This document shows, piece after piece, positions 8,352-16,674 of a DNA stretch of 64,000 nucleotides (position 1 is the stretch's first letter; each line of letters opens with the position of its first letter). Under the pieces are notes generated by a model, which did no database searches, was not told the origin of the DNA, and was given only the letters and a program-made list of their open reading frames with translations. The DNA lies in NCBI RefSeq assembly GCF_018531495.1, contig NZ_JAHDTI010000016.1, positions 124,001 through 188,000 on the forward strand, read 5' to 3'. This stretch comes from Nonomuraea sediminis. Its GTDB lineage: Bacteria > Actinomycetota > Actinomycetes > Streptosporangiales > Streptosporangiaceae. The translations under genes were made by a program, and so were the position numbers.

Positions 8352-9196
8352 GGCGTCTCCTCGTATGTTCATGGCATCGTGACTGGTAGTGGTGGGCTCT
8401 GGTTGCGGACCTACGTGACGCGCACGGCTGCCAGGACCTCCGCCAGGGGTTGGAGCCACCACGCCGCTCAACCGCGGCGCGGTTGAGAGCCTCGCCCCTC
8501 CAGCCACCGCCGCATCCACGGATCCGCCCTCACGACCACCTCAGCACGCCTCCAAAGGCGCGATGCCATGGGCCGCTCCGCAGCGAGCCGGAGTCCGCTT
8601 GACTGACCACGACGGACAAGGCAGGTCGGCCGGACTCGCGGAACGGCTATTGGGGATTGGCGCACGCGGGTGCCGAGTGGGCTGCATGTGCGTGGGGTCC
8701 ATTGGAGTGCGTGGGTTGTGTGGGTGCGGGGTTCAGTACTTGGGGTGCATGGGCGCCGAGGCATGGGGTTCATGGCTGCGGGGAGTGCGACTGCGGGGTG
8801 CGGATGCTTGTGGGTGTGTAGGTGCGGATTCGTGGGCGGGGTGCATGGCCGCCGACGGCATGGGGTTCATGGCTGTGGGGAGTGCGGGGGTGCGGATGCT
8901 TGTGGGTACGTGCGGGTGCGGCTGCGCGGGGGTGCAGACGCGTGGGAGTGCGGGTGTGTGGGCTATGTGAGGTGCGGGTGCGTGGACTGCGCGAACGCGT
9001 GCGTGGAGTGCGGGCTGCATGGGTTCGTGGCTGCATGGGTGTGGGTGCGGATGGATGCGGATTCGTGGGAGTGCATGCAGGTGCGGGTGCGTAGGTGCAG
9101 GTGCGTAGGTGCGGGTGCGTAGGTGAGCCGGGTGCGCGGGGTTGGGCTGCGTGAGTGCGGGTCGGCTGGGTGCGGGGTTGGTGCGCGCGGGGGTGA

Positions 9197-9384
9197 GGTG
9201 CACGCTGCGGGGCGGTGCTCGCTTCGTTCGTGCGTCCTCGGGTCGATGCAGGCAGAAGGTGGGAGCGCGCGCCGGTGGGGGCGCAGGGTCGGTGCACGCT
9301 GCGAGGCGGTGCTCGCTTCGTTGGTGCGCCCTCGGGGCAGTGCAGGCAGAGGGTAGGAGCGCGCCGGTGGGGGCGCAGGGGTCG
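9197..9384. repeat. 94-bp direct duplication
   Basis: GGTGCACGCTGCG begins copies at 9197 and 9291, 94 bp apart. They match along most of their length, including GGCGGTGCTCGCTTCGTT and GCGCCGGTGGGGGCGCAGGG. The second copy runs straight into the 16-bp tandem array. Confidence 0.75.
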
Positions 9385-9457
9385 GTGCACGTTGGGGTCG
9401 GTGCACGTTGGGGTCGGTGCACGTTGGGGTCGGTGCACGTAGGGGTCGGTGCGTGAT
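9378..9457. repeat. 16-bp tandem repeat, five copies
   Basis: GGGGTCGGTGCACGTT repeats with starts at 9378, 9394, 9410, 9426 and 9442. The first three copies are identical; the fourth ends in GTA and the fifth diverges after GTGC. There are no spacers, so it is a minisatellite-like tract rather than a CRISPR. Confidence 0.85.
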
Positions 9458-9599
9458 CCGATCCGGTGGATGGTGCGGGCTGAACGCGTGCTTTGTGGGT
9501 GGGTGGATCGGGGGTCTGGCCGGTCGTGGGCGACGGCGTGGGCCAGGGTTGGGGTCGGTGTGCGAGAGTTCGGGGGCGGGGCGCTGGGTGGAGCGCGGA

Positions 9600-11129
9600 T
9601 TAGATGGCTGTTCCCATCCATAGGGCTAGGGCTGTGGCCGTGTCGTCTACGTCGGGGGTGTGCTTTTCTGCTAGGTCGGTGAGGGTCCAGGCGACGCGGA
9701 TTACGCGGTCGACGCCGCGGGCGCTGAGGGTGCCGGTGTCGATGGCGGCCGTCATGGGTTTCATGGCGGCGGGTGAGGGGCGGTAGGTGGTGTGGAGGGC
9801 GGCCGAGGAGATCTCGGCGTTCGTGCGCCACGGTGTGTCCGAGAGGCGTTTGCGGGCTCGTTCGCGCGCCAGGAGGACGCGTTCGGCCACCGTACGGCTG
9901 GGCTCGACGAACTGGCGGTCGGCCATGAGCTCGCGGCGCGACGAGCGGGCCATCGTGACCTTCATGTCTACGCGGTCGAGGAGCGGGCCCGACAGGCGGC
10001 CCAGGTAGCGGCGGCGGGCGTTGGGGCTGCACTGGCAGGGCTCGGACTGGTCCTGCGGCTGGGCGCACGGGCACGGGTTGGCCGCCAGGACCAGCATGAA
10101 GCGGGCCGGGAACGTGACAGAGCCGGCGGCCCGCGAGACCGTGACCGTGCCCGACTCCAGCGGCTGGCGGAGCGCGTCGAGGACGGGGCGGGCGAACTCC
10201 GGTGCCTCGTCCATGAACAGCACGCCGCGATGGGCGAGGGAGACAGCGCCGGGACGGACCGTCTGGCTGCCGCCGCCGACGATCGCGGCAGCGGTGGCCG
10301 TGTGGTGCGGACTGACGAACGGCGGGCGGTTCGTCATTGGGCTGTTGGGCGGGAGAACCCCGGCGACCGAGTGGATGGCCGTCACCTCCAGAGCATGGTC
10401 GAGCTCCAGGTCGGGCAGGAGCGTCGGCAGCCGCTCGGCCAGCAGCGTCTTGCCGCACCCCGGCGGGCCCAGCATCCAGAGGTTGTGGCCGCCCGCGGCG
10501 GCGACCTCCAGCGCCTTGCGCGCCATCGGCTGGCCGACCACGTCGGACAGGTCGACGGCCGGGCGCTCGATGGTGCAGACAGGCTCCTCGGACGGCTGGT
10601 AGTCGGGCGGGTCATCGCCGCCGCGCAGCCACTCGACCAGCTCGCGCAGGTCGTTGACGGGCACGACCTTGACGTCCGGCACCAGGGCGGCCTCCGCGGC
10701 GTTGGCCGCGGGCACCACGACCACCACCTGACCCTGCTTGGCGGCGCCCATCACCGACGGCAGGACGCCGCGCACCGGTCTGAGGCGCCCGTCGAGGCCG
10801 AGCTCTCCGAGGAAGTACGGCTGGGCCACGCGGGCCACGGGCACCAGACCGGCCGCGCCGAGGATCGCCACGGCGATGGCCAGGTCGAACTGGCTGCCGC
10901 GCTTGGGCAAGCTGGCGGGGAACAGGCTGACGGTGATGCGGGCGTCGGGCCACGGGTAGCGGCTGTTGACCATCGCGGACCTGACGCGCTCGCGAGCCTC
11001 GCTCAGCGCGGCGTCGGGCAGGCCGATCAGGTGGATGCCCGCCAGGCCGCCGCCGACGTCGGCCTCCACCTCGACGGTACGGCCGGCGACGCCGATCAGC
11101 GCCACGCTTCTGGTGCGTGCGACGGCCAT
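9600..11129 (-). CDS. comM: ComM/YifB-family AAA+ helicase (Mg-chelatase-like)
   Basis: A 509-residue YifB/ComM protein; relatives act as hexameric branch-migration helicases during natural transformation. The N-terminal ChlI-like domain (about 1-170) carries GLPDAALSEARERVRSA. The AAA+ core has Walker A GPPGCGKT at 221-228 and Walker B GVLFMDEAPEF at about 302-312. A Cys-rich CPCAQPQDQSEPCQC segment and an arginine-rich RRYLGRLSGPLLDRVD motif follow, then the Mg-chelatase C-terminal helical domain. The ATG follows the yraN TAG immediately, so the two are translationally coupled. With dprA downstream it forms a DNA-uptake-type pair. Confidence 0.92.
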   Translation of the reverse strand: MAVARTRSVALIGVAGRTVEVEADVGGGLAGIHLIGLPDAALSEARERVRSAMVNSRYPWPDARITVSLFPASLPKRGSQFDLAIAVAILGAAGLVPVARVAQPYFLGELGLDGRLRPVRGVLPSVMGAAKQGQVVVVVPAANAAEAALVPDVKVVPVNDLRELVEWLRGGDDPPDYQPSEEPVCTIERPAVDLSDVVGQPMARKALEVAAAGGHNLWMLGPPGCGKTLLAERLPTLLPDLELDHALEVTAIHSVAGVLPPNSPMTNRPPFVSPHHTATAAAIVGGGSQTVRPGAVSLAHRGVLFMDEAPEFARPVLDALRQPLESGTVTVSRAAGSVTFPARFMLVLAANPCPCAQPQDQSEPCQCSPNARRRYLGRLSGPLLDRVDMKVTMARSSRRELMADRQFVEPSRTVAERVLLARERARKRLSDTPWRTNAEISSAALHTTYRPSPAAMKPMTAAIDTGTLSARGVDRVIRVAWTLTDLAEKHTPDVDDTATALALWMGTAI

Positions 11130-11483
11130 CTACACCACGCCCCGGACGTGACGCATGGCGTAGTCACCGGCGAAGCGCTCGAGGGCGATGACGTCCACGC
11201 GTACCGTGTCGAAGCTGGTCTCCTGGGTGGCCAGCCATCTGGCGGCGAGCTTGCGGAGCCGGGCCACCTTGGCCGGCCGTACGGACTCGAGAGCGGTGCC
11301 GTGTGAGGTGCCTGAGCGGGTCTTGACCTCGACCACGACCAGGGTCTCGCCGTCGCGGGCGATCACGTCGATCTCGCCCTCTCTGCAGCGCCAGTTGCGG
11401 TCGATGATGTGCATGCCCTCGGCTGTCAGGTAGTCGACGGCGAGTTGCTCGCCGTGCCTTCCGAGTTCGTCCTTGGTGGCCAT
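11130..11483 (-). CDS. YraN/UPF0102 endonuclease-like protein
   Basis: A 117-residue UPF0102 family protein with the Holliday-junction-resolvase/restriction-endonuclease fold. Visible motifs: RHGEQLAVDYL, NWRCREGEIDVIARDGETLVVVEVKTRSG (the E-I-D and E-V-K catalytic pattern) and a C-terminal VRVDVIALE strand. The ATG at 11483 gives the usual family length. A longer frame to 11669 adds 62 residues of unconserved Arg/Pro-rich sequence and is rejected. Its TAG stop abuts the comM ATG. Confidence 0.9.
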   Translation of the reverse strand: MATKDELGRHGEQLAVDYLTAEGMHIIDRNWRCREGEIDVIARDGETLVVVEVKTRSGTSHGTALESVRPAKVARLRKLAARWLATQETSFDTVRVDVIALERFAGDYAMRHVRGVV

Positions 11484-11943
11484 GGCGATGAGGGTGCCGG
11501 AGCGGGAGGTGGGGGTGGGTGCCAGAAACGCGTTCTGTGGACAGCGGTGGGCGGTGGTGCGGGGCTTGTGGATAACTCGGCCAGCCGTGGAGATAAGCGC
11601 ACGCCTGCGGGATAGACGGAGCGACGCGCGGGGTGGCAGGCGCGGAAGGAAGCGAGGCTGCGGAGGCATGGCGCGGGCGGGGGAGACCGGCTGGCGCTGA
11701 GGCGCGCGGAGGGAGCCTGCAGAGGCGGGCGCGGGATCAGGCGGAGGTCTGCGGGCTAGGCGTGGGAGCGACAGGAGGCAGGACGGAAGACCGGAGCGGG
11801 CAGACGTGGAGGGAGGTGGCGCGAGGCCAAGGTGAGTTCTGCGGGCTGGGCGTAGGGGGACGCCAGGGGGCCGGCTGGAAGACCGGGGAGGGCGTGGGGG
11901 GAGGCGGCTGCGGTGGGCAGCCGGAGGTTGTCGGGGTTGGGGG
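11484..11943. other. Intergenic region upstream of yraN, 460 bp
   Basis: No gene is supported. It is a purine-rich tract with imperfect direct repeats, such as CTGCGGGCTAGGCGTGGGAG near 11748 and CTGCGGGCTGGGCGTAGGGG near 11840, each followed about 30 bp later by GGAAGACCGG. Two DnaA-box-like sites near 11536-11575 are listed separately. Confidence 0.5.
11536..11575 (-). promoter_or_regulatory. Second pair of DnaA-box-like sequences
   Basis: Read on the minus strand, TTATCCACA (11567-11575) is a perfect DnaA box and CTGTCCACA (11536-11544) is a one-mismatch match to TTGTCCACA. They share orientation and lie 31 bp apart, close to the spacing of the pair at 4093-4131. Function is unproven. Confidence 0.35.
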
Positions 11944-12267
11944 TTAGCCGGAGAAGCCTTCCTTGGGCATCTCGAGGTCGGCCTTGGCCAGTTCTTCCAC
12001 GTTGACGTCCTTGAACGTCACCACGCGCACGTTCTTCACGAACCGCGCAGGCCGGTACATGTCCCAGACCCAGGCATCCTGCATCTTCACGTCGAAGAAC
12101 ACGTCCCCGTTCTCCGCCGTGCGCACGTCGAGGTCGACCGAGTTGGTGAGGTAGAAGCGCCGCTCCGTCTCCACGACGTAGGTGAACAGGCCGACGACGT
12201 CGCGGTACTCGCGGTAAAGCTGCAGCTCCATCTCGGTTTCGTACTTTTCGAGATCCTCTGCGCTCAT
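11944..12267 (-). CDS. DUF2469 family protein
   Basis: A 107-residue acidic cytosolic protein of the actinobacterial DUF2469 family, which sits next to rnhB in many genomes. It has the N-terminal MSAEDLEKYETEMELQLYRE and the aromatic FVKNVRVVTFKDVNVEEL near the C-terminus. AGGAGGGA lies just before the ATG. Its role is unknown; the conserved location points to RNA or translation-related housekeeping only by association. Confidence 0.9.
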   Translation of the reverse strand: MSAEDLEKYETEMELQLYREYRDVVGLFTYVVETERRFYLTNSVDLDVRTAENGDVFFDVKMQDAWVWDMYRPARFVKNVRVVTFKDVNVEELAKADLEMPKEGFSG

Positions 12268-12291
12268 CGCGTCCCTCCTGTAGTGCCGGGG

Positions 12292-12960
12292 TCAGGCAAC
12301 CCCGGCCCCCATCTCATTCTCGCCCATCTCCCTGGCCACCGTGACGAAGGAGTAGCGGTGGTGCGGGCAGGGACCGTACGTCGCCAGCGCCGTCCGGTGC
12401 CCAGGAGTGACATACCCCTTGTGCTCGGCGAATCCATACATCGGGAATTCCGCATCAAGCGAAATCATCATCCGGTCTCGCGTCACCTTCGCCACGATCG
12501 AAGCGGCCGCCATGCACGCGGCCACCTGGTCCCCCTTCCACACGGCCAGCGACGGACACGGCAGCCCCGGCACGGGGAACCCGTCCGTCAAGACGTACTC
12601 CAGGTCACAGGTCAACCGCGCGACCGCCCGGCGCATTCCTGAGACGTTGCACTTGTGCAGCCCCCGCGCGTCGATCTCGGCCGGCGGGATCACCACGAGC
12701 CCGACCTCGGAGGATGCCATGATCTGCTCGTAGAGGCGTTCCCTGACGGCGGCCGTGAGCAGCTTGGAGTCCCCCAGACCGTCGATCGGCCTGCGCAGGA
12801 CCACGGCCGCGACCACCAGAGGTCCGGCGCACGCCCCGCGGCCCGCCTCGTCGACTCCTGCGATCGGGGTGAGGCCGCGGCGGGCGAGCGCCCGCTCATA
12901 GGCGTAGAGCCCGGAATCGCGCCGGACAACGCTGGGTCGAGGGCGGAACGCTGCTGTCAT
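12292..12960 (-). CDS. rnhB: Ribonuclease HII
   Basis: A 222-residue RNase HII that removes RNA from RNA/DNA hybrids and single ribonucleotides from DNA. The catalytic GVDEAGRGACAGPLVVAAV contains the D-E pair and the GRG loop. The third acidic residue is in the KGDQVAACMAAASIVAKVTRD region and the fourth in SLDAEFPMYG, followed by the typical HKGYVTPGH. The ATG at 12960 is used; an upstream in-frame ATG adds nine unconserved residues. No clear ribosome site is visible, so the start is tentative. It lies 24 bp upstream of the DUF2469 gene. Confidence 0.93.
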   Translation of the reverse strand: MTAAFRPRPSVVRRDSGLYAYERALARRGLTPIAGVDEAGRGACAGPLVVAAVVLRRPIDGLGDSKLLTAAVRERLYEQIMASSEVGLVVIPPAEIDARGLHKCNVSGMRRAVARLTCDLEYVLTDGFPVPGLPCPSLAVWKGDQVAACMAAASIVAKVTRDRMMISLDAEFPMYGFAEHKGYVTPGHRTALATYGPCPHHRYSFVTVAREMGENEMGAGVA

Positions 12961-13000
12961 GACACAGGCAGCGTACGCCCGAATCACGGCAAACCGCGAC

Positions 13001-13594
13001 CTACTTGACCTTGTCGAAAGTGTCTGGCTTGGTGAAGATGAGGCCCCTGTTCAACGGCCAGTAGCGCACGACCGCCTTGCCGATGACGTCCTTGTCGTCG
13101 ATGAAGCCCTGGTTGGGCTCGTCCATGTGGGCGCGCGAGTCGGCGGAGGCGCTGCGGTGGTCGCCCATCAGCCAGAGCTTGCCCGCCGGGACCGTCACCG
13201 AGAACTTCTTGCCCGAGGGGAAGTCACCCGGGTACAGGTACGACTTCTCCTCCAGCGGGGTGCCGTTGACCGTGATGCGCTCCTTGGCATCACAGCACAC
13301 CACCTTGTCGCCGCCGACGCCGATGACCCGCTTGATGGTGTCCTCGCCGGTGCTCCAGCCCTTGAAGACGACGATGTCGCCACGCTCGGGCGCGCCCGCC
13401 AGCTTGTTGACGAAGACCCTGTCGTTGATCAGCAGGGTGTTCTCCATCGACTCCGACGGGATGTAGAACGACCCGATCACGAAGGCCTGCAGCAGCAGCG
13501 CGATGCCGACGCCGAGCACGAGCAGCAGCACGGTTTCCCGGAAGCCGCCCTTTTTCTTCTTCTCCCCCACTGCGGCCTTCCTCGTGACGGCCAT
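13001..13594 (-). CDS. lepB: Signal peptidase I (second of tandem pair)
   Basis: A 197-residue type I signal peptidase (S26) that cleaves Sec and Tat leaders outside the membrane. A single N-terminal membrane segment (TVLLLVLGVGIALLLQAFVI) is followed by the serine-containing IPSESMENTLLINDRV box. The lysine box is IKRVIGVGGDKV and the MGDHRSASADSRAH box is complete. GAGGAGG precedes the ATG at 13594, which shares one base with the stop of the upstream lepB copy; an in-frame ATG at 13615 is rejected. It lacks the C-terminal anchor seen in its partner. Confidence 0.93.
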   Translation of the reverse strand: MAVTRKAAVGEKKKKGGFRETVLLLVLGVGIALLLQAFVIGSFYIPSESMENTLLINDRVFVNKLAGAPERGDIVVFKGWSTGEDTIKRVIGVGGDKVVCCDAKERITVNGTPLEEKSYLYPGDFPSGKKFSVTVPAGKLWLMGDHRSASADSRAHMDEPNQGFIDDKDVIGKAVVRYWPLNRGLIFTKPDTFDKVK

Positions 13595-14454
13595 CAGCGC
13601 CTCCTCCCCAGCCAACGCCGACGAACCAGGATCAAGGGTACGGCTAGCGCGAACCCGGCGACCAGCGGGGCTGAGTCACCGAGCGCCTGAAGCCCGGACT
13701 GGGAGAACGTGTCGGGGATCGACAGCGTGGTGGCCCGCGAGAACGGCCACACGATGACGAACGCCCGCCCGACCACCTGGTCCACCGGGATGGAGCCGCC
13801 GCCGGGGTCGCCCTGGTGGGCGCGCGAGTCGAGCGAGACCGAGCGGTGGTCGCCCATCACCCACAGCCGCCCCTCCGGCACCTTGATGTCGAAGTAGCGA
13901 TCGGAGGGCACGTCACCGGGATGCAGGTAGCTCTGCTCGTCGAGCGCGACCCCGTTGACCGTGATGCGCCCCTTGGAGTCGCAGCACTTGACGTGGTCGC
14001 CGCCCACGCCGATGACCCGCTTGATGTAGTCCTTCTCGCCAGGCACCACGCCGAAGGCGGTGCCGACCCAGCGGAAGAACGCCGCGACGGGGTTGGACGG
14101 CTCCTCGAGCTGGAATTCCGGATCCCACGAGTCGGCGCCGGAGAAGACCACCACGTCGCCGCGCTCGATGTCGCGCGTGTGGTAGACGATCTTGTTAACC
14201 AGCACCCGGTCGTTCTTGAGAAGCGTGTTCTCCATCGACTCGGACGGGATGTAGAAGGCCTGAATCACAAAGGTCTTGATGAGCAGAGCCAGCACCAGCG
14301 CCACGACCACCAGCACCGGGAGCTCTTTCCAGAAAGAACCCTTTTTTTCCTTCTTGCCACCCTTGGCTGGCATTTGAGTCTCTTCGGCGACCACGTCCAC
14401 CTCGTCCTTGACAGGGCGGCGCGTCGCGCCGGGCTCCTGACTCTCGCTAATCAT
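13594..14454 (-). CDS. lepB: Signal peptidase I (first of tandem pair)
   Basis: A 286-residue signal peptidase I. A 45-residue acidic/basic cytosolic tail precedes the anchor (LPVLVVVALVLALLIKTFVI). The serine box IPSESMENTLLKNDRV, lysine box YIKRVIGVGGDHV and MGDHRSVSLDSRAH box follow. The catalytic domain carries an insert (about 30 residues, SWDPEFQLEEPSNPVAAFFRWVG region) absent from the second copy. A second hydrophobic segment near the C-terminus (SAPLVAGFALAVPLILV) with RRRWLGRRR suggests a two-anchor topology. The ATG at 14454 is chosen over a frame extending to 14547. It is coupled to the second lepB by a TGATG overlap. Confidence 0.92.
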   Translation of the reverse strand: MISESQEPGATRRPVKDEVDVVAEETQMPAKGGKKEKKGSFWKELPVLVVVALVLALLIKTFVIQAFYIPSESMENTLLKNDRVLVNKIVYHTRDIERGDVVVFSGADSWDPEFQLEEPSNPVAAFFRWVGTAFGVVPGEKDYIKRVIGVGGDHVKCCDSKGRITVNGVALDEQSYLHPGDVPSDRYFDIKVPEGRLWVMGDHRSVSLDSRAHQGDPGGGSIPVDQVVGRAFVIVWPFSRATTLSIPDTFSQSGLQALGDSAPLVAGFALAVPLILVRRRWLGRRR

Positions 14455-14530
14455 CGCTGACGAGCCTAGATGATGCGGGGGCTCGACAAGCCTCGACCGA
14501 CGGTACACCTCATCACGAGTCGCTCCACAT

Positions 14531-14566
14531 AAAGAAAGACCCGCCACGGCGAAGCCGTACCGGGCC
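14531..14566 (-). terminator. Intrinsic terminator after rplS
   Basis: On the minus strand GGCCCG...ACGGC pairs with GCCGT...CGGGTC around a tiny UUC loop (14538-14566), followed by TTTCTTT (14531-14537). It separates rplS from the lepB pair. Confidence 0.75.
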
Positions 14567-14583
14567 TTTCAGAAAACCGGGAA

Positions 14584-14946
14584 CTACTTGGCGGGCGTCG
14601 ACTCGCGCTTCTCGCGGATACGAGCGGCCTTGCCGCGCAGGTCACGCATGTAGTAGAGCTTGGCCCTGCGCACGTCGCCGCGGGTCACGAGAACGATCTT
14701 CTCGATGACCGGGCTGTGCACGGGGAAGGTGCGCTCGACGCCGACGCCGTAGCTGACCTTGCGGACCGTGAACGTCTCGCGGGCGCCGGCGCCCTGACGG
14801 CGCAGCACGAAGCCCTTGAAGACCTGGATACGGGACCGGTTGCCCTCGACCACGCGGACGTGAACCTCGAGCGTGTCACCGGGACGGAACCCCGGTACGT
14901 CGCTGCGGAGCGAAGCCTTCTCCAGCTCCTGGATCTTCGTGTGCAT
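14584..14946 (-). CDS. rplS: Ribosomal protein L19
   Basis: A 120-residue bL19 of the 50S subunit at the 30S interface. The family hallmarks FRPGDTLEVHVRVVEGNRSRIQVFKG, VLRRQG, RETFTVRK and the C-terminal KLYYMRDLRGKAARIREKR are all present. GAGG lies upstream of the ATG. It lies downstream of trmD, with a 138-bp gap that includes a small palindrome (GCCCGGACTCCGGGC, 15036-15050), and ends at an intrinsic terminator. Confidence 0.97.
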   Translation of the reverse strand: MHTKIQELEKASLRSDVPGFRPGDTLEVHVRVVEGNRSRIQVFKGFVLRRQGAGARETFTVRKVSYGVGVERTFPVHSPVIEKIVLVTRGDVRRAKLYYMRDLRGKAARIREKRESTPAK

Positions 14947-15084
14947 AGCGCTTAATCCTCAAAGTTCGCGGGGCACACGGAGGTCCCACCCGGCCCGTGA
15001 GGGCGGCAAAGGGGACGCGCGTGCTCTCTCCTGACGCCCGGACTCCGGGCATGCATCACCGACCTCGTGATGGTCGGCAGCGAT

Positions 15085-15864
15085 TCAGTTTGCCACATCT
15101 TCCGGCTCGACGCGAAACGACAGCTCATCCAGCAGCCGCCGATCATGCTTGTCGAGCGTGTCGGGATCCATCGCCGCCACCAGCTCGGGCCGGTTGGCCA
15201 CGGTCCTGCGCAGCGCCTCGTCCCGCCGCCAGCGCGCCACCTTCCCGTGATGCCCCGACAGCAGTACGGCCGGCACCTCGTGCCCCCGCCACACGGGCGG
15301 CTTGGTGTAGACGGGCCCTTCGAGCAGGTTCTGCATCGCCCCGGGCGCGAAGGAGTCGTCGGCCACCGAGCAGGCGTTGCCGAGGACCCCCGGCAGCAGC
15401 CTGCCGATGGCCTCCACCATGACGAGCACCGCGACCTCGCCACCGGCCAGCACGTAGTCGCCGATGCTGACCTCGTCGACGCGCATGCGCGAGCCGTACT
15501 CCCGCATGACGCGCGAGTCGATGCCCTCGTAGCGGCCGCAGCAGAACAGCAGCCACTGCTCCCGCGCCAGCTCCTGGGCCAGTTCCTGGGTGAAGGGGCG
15601 GCCGCTGGGGGTGGGCACGATCATCCTGGGCTCGCCCGAGCCGATGACGGTGTCGATGGCCTCGCCCCACACCTCCGGCTTCATCACCATGCCGGGGCCG
15701 CCGCCGTACGGGGTGTCGTCGACGGTCTTGTGCACGTCGTGGGTCCAGTCGCGCAGTTGGTGCAGGCGGACGTCGAGCGTGCCGCGCTCGCGCGCCTTGC
15801 CGATGAGCGAGACGTCCAGCGGCGCGAAGTACTCGGGGAAGATCGAGATGATGTCGAGCCGCAT
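15085..15864 (-). CDS. trmD: tRNA (guanine37-N1)-methyltransferase
   Basis: A 259-residue SPOUT-class TrmD that makes m1G37 in tRNAs. The N-terminal MRLDIISIFPEYF and the DDTPYGGGPGMVMKPE loop are present. The trefoil-knot AdoMet site is CGRYEGIDSRV and SIGDYVLAGGEVAVLVMVEAIGRL. The C-terminal PEVPAVLLSGHHGKVARWR-type domain completes it. The ATG at 15864 overlaps the rimM TGA in TGATG; a GTG one codon earlier is possible. Coupled with rimM, as is usual. Confidence 0.96.
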   Translation of the reverse strand: MRLDIISIFPEYFAPLDVSLIGKARERGTLDVRLHQLRDWTHDVHKTVDDTPYGGGPGMVMKPEVWGEAIDTVIGSGEPRMIVPTPSGRPFTQELAQELAREQWLLFCCGRYEGIDSRVMREYGSRMRVDEVSIGDYVLAGGEVAVLVMVEAIGRLLPGVLGNACSVADDSFAPGAMQNLLEGPVYTKPPVWRGHEVPAVLLSGHHGKVARWRRDEALRRTVANRPELVAAMDPDTLDKHDRRLLDELSFRVEPEDVAN

Positions 15865-16352
15865 CACAGCAGCCCTTCGGGCGGATCGACCACGAGCCGG
15901 CCGCCGGCCAGGTCGACCTCGGGCACCAGCGCCTTGACGAAGGGGATGTACACGTCCTCCCCCACCACCAGCAGGTCCTGGCCGTGGTGCAGGACGTCGG
16001 TGACCTCGCCGACCGTCTCCCCCGACACGGTCACCACCGTCAGCCCGATGAGCTGGTGGTCGTGGAACTCGTCAGGATCGTCCGACGGCACCACGTCCGC
16101 GGAGTCGATGACCAGCATCGTGCCGCGCAGGTCCTCGGCGGCCTCCCTGGAGGAGACGCCTTCCAGGCGCATCAGCAGGATGCCCTTGTGCCAGCGGGCG
16201 GACTCCACCAGGAGCGGGCCGGCCGAGGCGGGGTCGGTGGTCAGCGAGGAGCCGGGCGCGAAACGCAGCTCGGGATCGTCGGTGCGGACCTCGACGGTCA
16301 CCTCGCCGCGCACCCCGTGCGGGCGGCCGATGCGGCCCACGACCAGCTGCAC
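15864..16352 (-). CDS. rimM: 16S rRNA processing protein RimM
   Basis: A 162-residue RimM needed for maturation of the 30S head near uS19. The N-terminal RimM domain starts VVGRIGRPHGVRGEVTVEV and carries SREAAEDLRGTMLVI. The C-terminal PRC-barrel carries HDHQLIGLTVVTVSGETVGEVTDVLHHGQDLLVV. The start is GTG at 16352 with GGCAGG upstream. The stop overlaps trmD. Confidence 0.95.
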   Translation of the reverse strand: MQLVVGRIGRPHGVRGEVTVEVRTDDPELRFAPGSSLTTDPASAGPLLVESARWHKGILLMRLEGVSSREAAEDLRGTMLVIDSADVVPSDDPDEFHDHQLIGLTVVTVSGETVGEVTDVLHHGQDLLVVGEDVYIPFVKALVPEVDLAGGRLVVDPPEGLL

Positions 16353-16427
16353 GTGAAACCTGCCTTCCGTGAAATGCCAGCGCCCCCACCGGCGGCGAGC
16401 CGATGAGGGCGCGGGAAAGATCTGACG

Positions 16428-16673
16428 CTATCGGACTGCTTCGTGCAGGTCGAGAAGATCGACCCGGACGAACTTCCCGTCGGCCAGAGCATTCACGACG
16501 GTGCGCAGCGCCTTGGCGGTGCGACCACCGCGACCGATGACCTTGCCCAGGTCCTCGGGGTGCACCCGGACCTCCAGGACGCGCCCGCTGCGAATGCGGC
16601 GTGCGCGGACCCGGACATCGTCTGGATGTTCGACGATGCCCTTCACGAGGTGCTCGAGAGCCTCCTCGAGCAC
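16428..16673 (-). CDS. khpA: KH-domain RNA-binding protein KhpA (YlqC)
   Basis: An 81-residue single KH-domain protein, the usual neighbour of rpsP. The RNA-binding loop is GKVIGRGGRTAKALRTVV, with the GxxG element GRGG. It probably pairs with KhpB/Jag in RNA binding and cell-length control. The start is GTG at 16673, one base beyond the rpsP TGA, with GAGG just upstream. A longer frame to 16805 is out of context with rpsP coding and is rejected. Confidence 0.93.
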   Translation of the reverse strand: MLEEALEHLVKGIVEHPDDVRVRARRIRSGRVLEVRVHPEDLGKVIGRGGRTAKALRTVVNALADGKFVRVDLLDLHEAVR

Positions 16674-16674
16674 G

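Larger units (their letters stand above)
8352..9599. repeat. Repeat-filled gap between comM/yifB and dprA
   Basis: About 1.25 kb with no supported gene. From about 8660 to 9130 the plus strand is a degenerate G/T-rich repeat built on GGTGCG and GTGCGGGTGCG. It continues into a 94-bp direct duplication (9197-9384) and a five-copy 16-bp tandem repeat (9378-9457). Translations on both strands are low-complexity (His/Pro/Thr-rich on minus), which fits simple-sequence DNA rather than protein. The two flanking genes are normally close together in actinobacteria, so this looks like local expansion. Confidence 0.7.

Noticed and set aside
9378..9457. Possible CRISPR array
   Set aside because: The five 16-bp units are contiguous with no unique spacers, and no cas gene is present.
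8770..10458. 562-codon minus-strand frame across the dprA-comM gap
   Set aside because: It starts inside comM in another frame and becomes His/Pro/Thr low-complexity in the repeat tract; no ribosome site or domain.
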